Shown: in pieces, positions 58,637 through 64,000 of the stretch
Numbering within the stretch: position 1 is the first letter of the stretch
Layout: each line of letters starts with the position of its first letter
Assembly (NCBI GenBank): GCA_017607445.1
Contig: JAEVHH010000005.1
Coordinates: 1,741,001-1,805,000 of the forward strand
DNA: 64,000 bases
Source of the DNA: Histoplasma ohiense
Lineage: Eukaryota; Ascomycota; Eurotiomycetes; Onygenales; Ajellomycetaceae
Direction: 5' to 3'
Translations under genes and position numbers: made by a program
Notes under the pieces: model-generated
Told to the model about the DNA's origin: nothing
Database searches by the model: none
The model's input: only the letters and a program-made list of their open reading frames with translations

Positions 58637-59276
58637 ACTTCCTCAAATGATTAGAAGCGTTTTTCTTGCAGATTGTTTCCCTCATTTTTCGTTCTTTCAA
58701 TCTCTGCTAGCAGTTTTTCGATTTCGCTCAAAGGCAGTTAGTTCTGTTGATATCTTACCGAATTATCCCTGGTCCCTATTCTTCTCCATCCGTACCGCCC
58801 AATGCCTCATCATTGCTTATTTGATCATTATCTCGATTTCTTTACTCCATATGTTTTCACCATTTTGCACTGTTATTTTTCTCCTGGTTTCATATGAGTG
58901 CCGAGGAAATAGGAGCCTGGATGGCTCGATAAAGAGAAAAGTTGTTTTTTATTTATTTTCTTTTTTTATTGGATGAAGGAAAGATGGACATACCTGTATA
59001 TTAGACTCTATAGCGCTGTTGATAATGATTACGAAAATATGACGAGGAGTATGCGCTGTGTTAATTACCTGTCAATATCAATTTCTTTCCTCGAGTTCTA
59101 ATCTTTGTCTACTTTGGTTAGTTAGCTCTGGATACATATTCATGATAAGAAAGAAAATTGACAAAGTACAATATCCATTTAAACACAGGACGGAGAGGAA
59201 TCACGAAACGGAATGAACCCGGGGGGGCTGAACGGGGGAGTAAAGGAGAAGAAAATATTCGACCCTCTAAAGACAT
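58637..59276. other. Convergent 3' region, BUB2 / SET gene
   Basis: 640 bp, T-rich near BUB2. No gene seen. Confidence 0.6.
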
Positions 59277-61247
59277 TCACCCTTCTGCTAAGGCTGTCTC
59301 CTGCTCCTCCCACGCACACCTTTCACACCGACAAACACCTCCCAACGCCCCCATTGCCCATTCTCTCCTCTCCTTTAATCCCAAGCCCACATCACAGTAA
59401 TGATTCAATATCTCTTCCCCACGTTTAATTCCCGCCCAATTTCCACTCCCCGGGCTCTTGCGCCCACCCCACTTAACCCTCTCGTCCTCTTTCCTAACTG
59501 TAAAATTAATCTCTCCACCCCACTCCCACCGCACGTTAGGGTCACACGAATGATTCGCCAGACACCAGAGCGGGTGAACAGCACAAACCTCCGGCCCTCC
59601 ATCCCAGGTCGATAGGCGGCCGGACGCGGTGCCGCGGAATTTGGCGTAGAGGGTGTTTAGCACCCAGGTATCGTAGAAGGGGAGGGTGTCGAAGGGATCC
59701 AGTCCCATTTCCTCTAGGATGCGGGTTGGTTGGAGGATTGACAGATGGAAGGAGAAAGGGAGGGTTGCGGAGGGGGGATGGGGGTTGTTCTTGCTGTTAT
59801 TTAATGGTGATGGTGAGGTTTGAGGAAGCATGCTGTCGTCCGGAGGGTAAAAGTCGCCCCAAATATACTTCACCTCAGGCAAGTCCAGGGGATGTATTTT
59901 TTGTGTCTCAGCCATAGCAATTGCGCGGCCTAACAGCAACAGATAGAGGTAGTCAGCTTTGTCCTTGGGATCCTGAATGTCCTTCCCGATGGACTCAAGG
60001 CCCTCCTTCCCGCACTCGGCCGCATGATAGACTTCCTGGGCAAGATTGCGGCATTCCTGGCTGCAGAAGATGGTATCTTCGCAGTCATCGCAGGCGACGG
60101 GGTAATTAGTCGCGGAGAGCTCCGGGATCGGCCCATTGCAGGCGTTGCACAGGTTGTCATGCAGACGATTCGTGGCAGTTAAGAGGGAAGATTCATGCAG
60201 GAAAGTCTCGCCAGGGGCAATGTCTTCGGTAGCTACAAGGCCAAGTTGAATGGAAACTTCTTGTTCTTGTTCCTCCTGTTTTCTGGAAGGATTTTCGCCA
60301 AAGCAGTTGTGGTGAAGAGCAGGCAGCGCGACAGCACGTATCTCACACTTGGGAGCTACTGTCTTCAGCCTTTCATTCAGTAGTTGCAAAGTCTCAGGCG
60401 CACAGCGATCTGGTTCGTATGTATTCCATGGATAGAGAACCCTCTTTGCACGACCTTGTGCACTAAGATCAGAAGGCTGGAATCTCGCCAACATCTCCGC
60501 CTCAGTTTCCAGGTCTTGATTGTTGGTGGAATCTCCACATTTCTCCATTTGCTGCTCCGACCGTTGGCGATCCATAATCGAACGCTTTATGATAGCGAGT
60601 TGCTCTTCAAATATGCCGACGCTGGATTTAAGCTCAGAGTCCGGGAGGCTCATGGCCTGAATGCAAAAACCATATGCGTCTCTCATGCAGCCGCATTGAA
60701 CGAGACTTTTGACGAGCAATATGTACACATTACATATAATTTCCGTATATTCGTCTTGAGAGATGGGTTCAAAGCCTTCTTCTTCTTCTTCTTCTTCTTC
60801 TTCTTCTTCTTCTTCTTCTTCTTCATCATCATCTTCCTCCATGTGCCCGTTCTGATCTACATCATCGTCGTAACTTTCGGGCTCTCCATAATCACTTCCG
60901 CCAGTCCCAACATGAACATTCATGGAGGTATCCCTATCCACAAGCCCAGAGGAACTAATCAGCTCCACAGCATCCAAACCCACCTTTTTCCGAGGCCTGT
61001 ACTCGCTAGAATCCGGATCAATCATGGCCTCAAACAAGGTTAGCGCACGATATGCATCTGCCGCCGCAAGATCAGGATATCCGAGCTGAGAATGTAAGAT
61101 GCCGCGCTGAAGGTGGCGCATGGGGTTATGAGGATCCGCATATAGCAGAGCAGTGGCATCCTCTCGTTGCATAAGGAGGACTATACCAGGATTTTTATTG
61201 TCGTTCATGCTTTCGTGGCTGTTACACTTTATTTTGGTAGACATCAT
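59277..61247 (-). CDS. SMYD-type SET domain protein with MYND finger
   Basis: Single exon on the minus strand, 656 residues. The N-terminal third looks like TPR helices (ATALLYADPHNPMRHLQRGILHS, YPDLAAADAYRALTLFE), interrupted by an acidic region that includes 16 consecutive Glu codons. The MYND finger is CNACNGPIPE... ACDDCEDTIFCSQECRN...HAAEC. The SET core follows as two pieces: LVATEDIAPGETFL before the finger and LANHSCDPNVRWEW plus NHYCD after it; a post-SET CRCERC closes the protein. The family methylates lysines of histones or other proteins; the substrate here is unknown. The GEEILNHYCD motif needed for cofactor and lysine binding is intact. The start is taken at the first ATG (61247; a second ATG follows directly). 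Confidence 0.86.
   Translation of the reverse strand: MMSTKIKCNSHESMNDNKNPGIVLLMQREDATALLYADPHNPMRHLQRGILHSQLGYPDLAAADAYRALTLFEAMIDPDSSEYRPRKKVGLDAVELISSSGLVDRDTSMNVHVGTGGSDYGEPESYDDDVDQNGHMEEDDDEEEEEEEEEEEEEEEEGFEPISQDEYTEIICNVYILLVKSLVQCGCMRDAYGFCIQAMSLPDSELKSSVGIFEEQLAIIKRSIMDRQRSEQQMEKCGDSTNNQDLETEAEMLARFQPSDLSAQGRAKRVLYPWNTYEPDRCAPETLQLLNERLKTVAPKCEIRAVALPALHHNCFGENPSRKQEEQEQEVSIQLGLVATEDIAPGETFLHESSLLTATNRLHDNLCNACNGPIPELSATNYPVACDDCEDTIFCSQECRNLAQEVYHAAECGKEGLESIGKDIQDPKDKADYLYLLLLGRAIAMAETQKIHPLDLPEVKYIWGDFYPPDDSMLPQTSPSPLNNSKNNPHPPSATLPFSFHLSILQPTRILEEMGLDPFDTLPFYDTWVLNTLYAKFRGTASGRLSTWDGGPEVCAVHPLWCLANHSCDPNVRWEWGGEINFTVRKEDERVKWGGRKSPGSGNWAGIKRGEEILNHYCDVGLGLKERREWAMGALGGVCRCERCAWEEQETALAEG
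60777..60824. repeat. (TTC)16 microsatellite coding for Glu16
   Basis: Sixteen perfect TTC units on the plus strand read as 16 GAA codons in the SET-domain gene. Three GAT codons follow in the protein's upstream direction. Pure codon runs of this length change length easily. Confidence 0.9.
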
Positions 61248-61955
61248 GAACAGTTGGTTCCTCTGTTCAGGAACAAGGGAGGGGGGTCATCTCCGTGTCC
61301 AGGTATTTTCATGGAATGGAAGGAAAAATAAGATCCCTTCCGTTCTTGATTTGATGAAAAGGTATTCGGAGCGTGCTACCCCAGCTTGCGGTTCCTCAAG
61401 CCTATCTCAATGTTTGTGTTTATATCGCATAACGACAAGTTCGTACCTGAACTTACATCTAGGCGCAGTCAAGTTAAAAGGAATGAATTTTTTTATAGTA
61501 TCAGGTGACCCATGAACCCTAATAAGCTTATGCGATTGATATGTTTAAATTTGTTGGTGCCCCTACTAGATAGCAACAATAACAACAAGAGCATCAAGTT
61601 GATTACCAACAGTATTTTCATTTCACTCATTTACAAAAAAAAGCATAGCATTAAAATTGTAGGTTGCATAAAATGTGTTCAGGCTAAATATATAGCGTGT
61701 CTACTATCGATCTTCCCTAAATCTACCCTTTTGCTCTCCCGAACAGCGTTACAAACTATTGTGATCCTTGGCCGTTGAACATACCCGAAAGAGAAGTGCA
61801 TCAAGTGCCGTTATTTCGTAATTATATGAGGATTAAAATGTAGGTATAATGGACATTGCCGTCTGCCGTGTGTAAACCGCCATAATCAAACATGAGAAAA
61901 GACCGTGTCCCGCCGGTTAATGATATTCACGGAGGGGATGAGGTACAGGGAGGAT
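61248..61955. other. Intergenic region
   Basis: About 700 bp between the SET gene start and the 3' end of the WD40 gene, both on the minus strand. No gene seen. Confidence 0.55.
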
Positions 61956-64000
61956 TCACATAACCTATCAGTGAAAACGGTCAACAATATGTCAATTACA
62001 ACAGCGTCAGTTTTCAGCCTTAATACTCAGTAGCCGTAAAGCTATAAGAAGACAAAAAGGAAATTGTCCAACTCACGTTGCAATTCTCATCCAAGATGAT
62101 GGTACCCCCTTCGCCACCCTCTGTAGTCTCTATGGTACCTCGGATAACCTGTCTTTCTCTCAGCGCTGCTGCCAGGCGCGCCAGCATACCCCTCTATATA
62201 ATACGAATATAAATGAGTATTAGGAAAAACCAAAGGAGATAAAATGGGAAGGGGCAAGGCACCGACTACAAGTGCTTTATGGAACTATTATTTCGTCTTT
62301 ATTCAAACCACGAGTTCCATTCAGAGAAAGGCACTATGGTCCTGTGCTCGGTCAATAATTGTATCCCACGTACCGTGATGAAAGCTTCGTTCATCCCTCC
62401 CTGCCGGTTGATGTCATTTTGACTCATTATCTGATAGCTGTCCTGCATGCGCTTTCGGCTCTTAAGCCCAAGTTCGTGACGACCAGTTTGGTTTCCTCCA
62501 ACATGACTTCCAGAAACGATATTAGCGTGCGCATCAGGATCAGCAATATTAATTCCTAGACGGGCATTATGTTGAGCTCGAGTGTCTGGAGAGAATATTT
62601 TGATAGTTCGATCGATCCCAGAAACAGCGAGAGTTGGTTCGTACGGATGGCCTATAGAATACCAAATGAGATGTCTGAGATTGCAATGAAACCGTTCTCG
62701 GATGGATAAATCTCACCTTGAATCACGTTGACAACGTCGCTATCGCCCTCCAGAATGTTGACCAAATCCGAGGTCTTCCGGTCCCAGATAAAAACATGTC
62801 CAGAATCACTGCCACTAACCACATATTCGTCGTCTAATCCGAAATAATTCACGTCTTTGACAGTTTTTATATTGCAATGTCCTCGATAAACATTTAAATG
62901 TGTGGAACAGGGAACATGGCTTTCAACTGCATTTCGCCGATTACCACCCCGTCGAACAAATAACCGTCCAGCAGGCCCACCAAATTCATCACTCTCGTCA
63001 GAGTCGCTGGCGCGGCCGCTATTTTCTGAATCTGAGAGATAATCATAAGCGCTATCTGGACCGTCGTCATCCGTCCCAGAGTCTTCTTCGTCAGAATCAC
63101 AATCTGCCAGGCGTTGGTTTAGCGATCCAGCTACTGGTGACTCTGGGTCGTGTGGAGGTTGGTCGCTCATAGGATTATCCGCTGGTCGCTGGCTCCTGCT
63201 CGTCTCTCGATCAGCAGAAGTCATTAGTCTAACTTCTTCGATCTGTTCCTCTTCCTCATCAGGATCAATGTCTTCCTGGATTCTTTCCCTTTGATCATCA
63301 TTTTCATCGTCCTCTTCCACAGTAGCCCGAATACCACCAAAGGCACGGTTAACGAATTCAAAGTTGACACCCTCGCCCACCTCCATGAGTATTCCTCTGC
63401 CTACCTTGAGGCCCCAGAATCGAAAGGAGGTATTGCGATCCAAAGATTGCAAATCTGGTCCGCCTTCACTGCTCTCACCACCCTCTTCTCTTGCGGAAGC
63501 TGCAGCGCTCCCTACAAGGTCTGTTAAAGACAATTTAATGCATTCCGCAAATGCATTAACAGCAGCTAACTGTGAGACAAACAAGACGCGTGATGAATCA
63601 TGCTCAAATCTCGACGCATCGACGTTTTTGATGGCATCATCCCCTGCTAGATTTCGTAGATATGGAATTAATATAGATTCGATGGAATCTTCTTCAGCGT
63701 CTTCGGGTATGGGAAATCTGTCACTATCGTGACGGTGGGCGCGATTCCACTTGAAGCCTCGTAAAAGAGACTGTCGTCCACCCTCGAGCCAGAGGAGGAT
63801 TGCTTTTAGGAAATCGTATCCAAATTGGGCCGAAGGATCTATCATTCCGTTTTCAGTTGGAGCAGGTACGATTTGGTGGAATAATTCCAGCTGCGGGCTG
63901 TCTGAATCCGATGGTGTTTGAAGGCGACCCCCGAGCACTCTTGCTAACGTGCCTGAAGCTTGTACAAAGCGCCGGGAGGCTTCACGATTCCTGCGCAGCG
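61956..64000 (-). CDS. DCAF/WDTC1-like WD40 protein, 5' part beyond window
   Basis: Partial gene on the minus strand, cut by the right edge. Exons seen: 62717 to at least 64000, 62374-62651, 62077-62193 and 61956-61964. Without the final 9-nt exon (Val-Met-stop), ILDENCN would continue into intron sequence. The visible protein has a helical part (FGYDFLKAILLWLEGGRQSLLRG), long acidic stretches (IDPDEEEEQIEE, DSDEEDSGTDDD), then two WD blades: HLNVYRGHCNIKTVKDVNYF...GSDSGHVFIWDRK and HPYEPTLAVSGIDRTIKIFSP. The WDRK sequence fits the WDxR/K signature of adaptors for DDB1-CUL4 ubiquitin ligases. The layout with a late WD pair after an acidic insert is like DCAF6/WDTC1. Substrate-receptor function is inferred. 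The last exon is a guess among two acceptors; LYGY or VM ends are both possible, but the first needs a 35-nt intron. Confidence 0.75.

Noticed and set aside
1..64000. Secondary-metabolite cluster, intact transposon or CRISPR array
   Set aside because: No PKS, NRPS, terpene cyclase, transposase, reverse transcriptase or array of direct repeats with spacers was seen on either strand.

Overview
The window looks like nuclear DNA of a filamentous ascomycete, most likely a eurotiomycete and possibly of the order Onygenales. The support is the intron style (50-300 bp, mostly GTRNGT...YAG with CTRAY branch sites), the close match of the FlbD Myb repeats to what I remember of Aspergillus FlbD, and the Eurotiomycete type of several proteins (Afi1-like, b561 with long tail, C2H2 factor, DUF7729). 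The species cannot be fixed from sequence alone.

Layout. Bases 1-18561 hold one intact gene that I can support, flbD, alone in about 17 kb of gene-poor DNA, plus a broken gene for a probably secreted protein (17269-17807). From 18562 gene density rises: an NCBP3-like RNA-binding protein, a WD40 protein whose N-terminal LisH part is frameshifted, ATP synthase delta, a cytochrome b561-type membrane protein with a long disordered tail, a cystinosin-type transporter, and a three-finger C2H2 factor. After another sparse stretch (34.4-38.7 kb) come an APH-type kinase, dUTPase, pyridoxal kinase, GAR transformylase, a secreted DUF7729-type protein, an Afi1/DENN-like polarity protein, a myosin regulatory light chain-like EF-hand protein, the mitotic-exit GAP Bub2, a SMYD-type SET protein, and the 3' part of a DCAF/WDTC1-like WD40 gene that runs off the right edge.

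The genes are single eukaryotic units, not operons. Several pairs are divergent and share a promoter region (b561/cystinosin, APH/dUTPase, pyridoxal kinase/ADE8, Afi1/EF-hand). Others are convergent (ATP16/b561, cystinosin/C2H2, dUTPase/pyridoxal kinase, DUF7729/Afi1, Bub2/SET). By theme there are nucleotide metabolism (dUTPase, ADE8), cell polarity and cytokinesis (Afi1, light chain, Bub2), RNA processing (NCBP3-like) and development (FlbD), without an obvious cluster.

The unusual signals are: very small coding exons (3, 9, 11, 18 and 23 nt) needed to keep conserved proteins in frame; two well-conserved genes with apparent single-base frameshifts; a repeated ELFP short motif in the NCBP3-like tail; two intergenic words (TACGGAGTA and TGTACTGTAC) far above chance and absent from coding exons; four pure A/T tracts of about 30 nt; and a 22-bp perfect palindrome in a divergent promoter. 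I found no tRNA, rRNA, intact transposon, CRISPR array or secondary-metabolite cluster. All exon borders are my own reading of splice signals and protein continuity, without RNA evidence.
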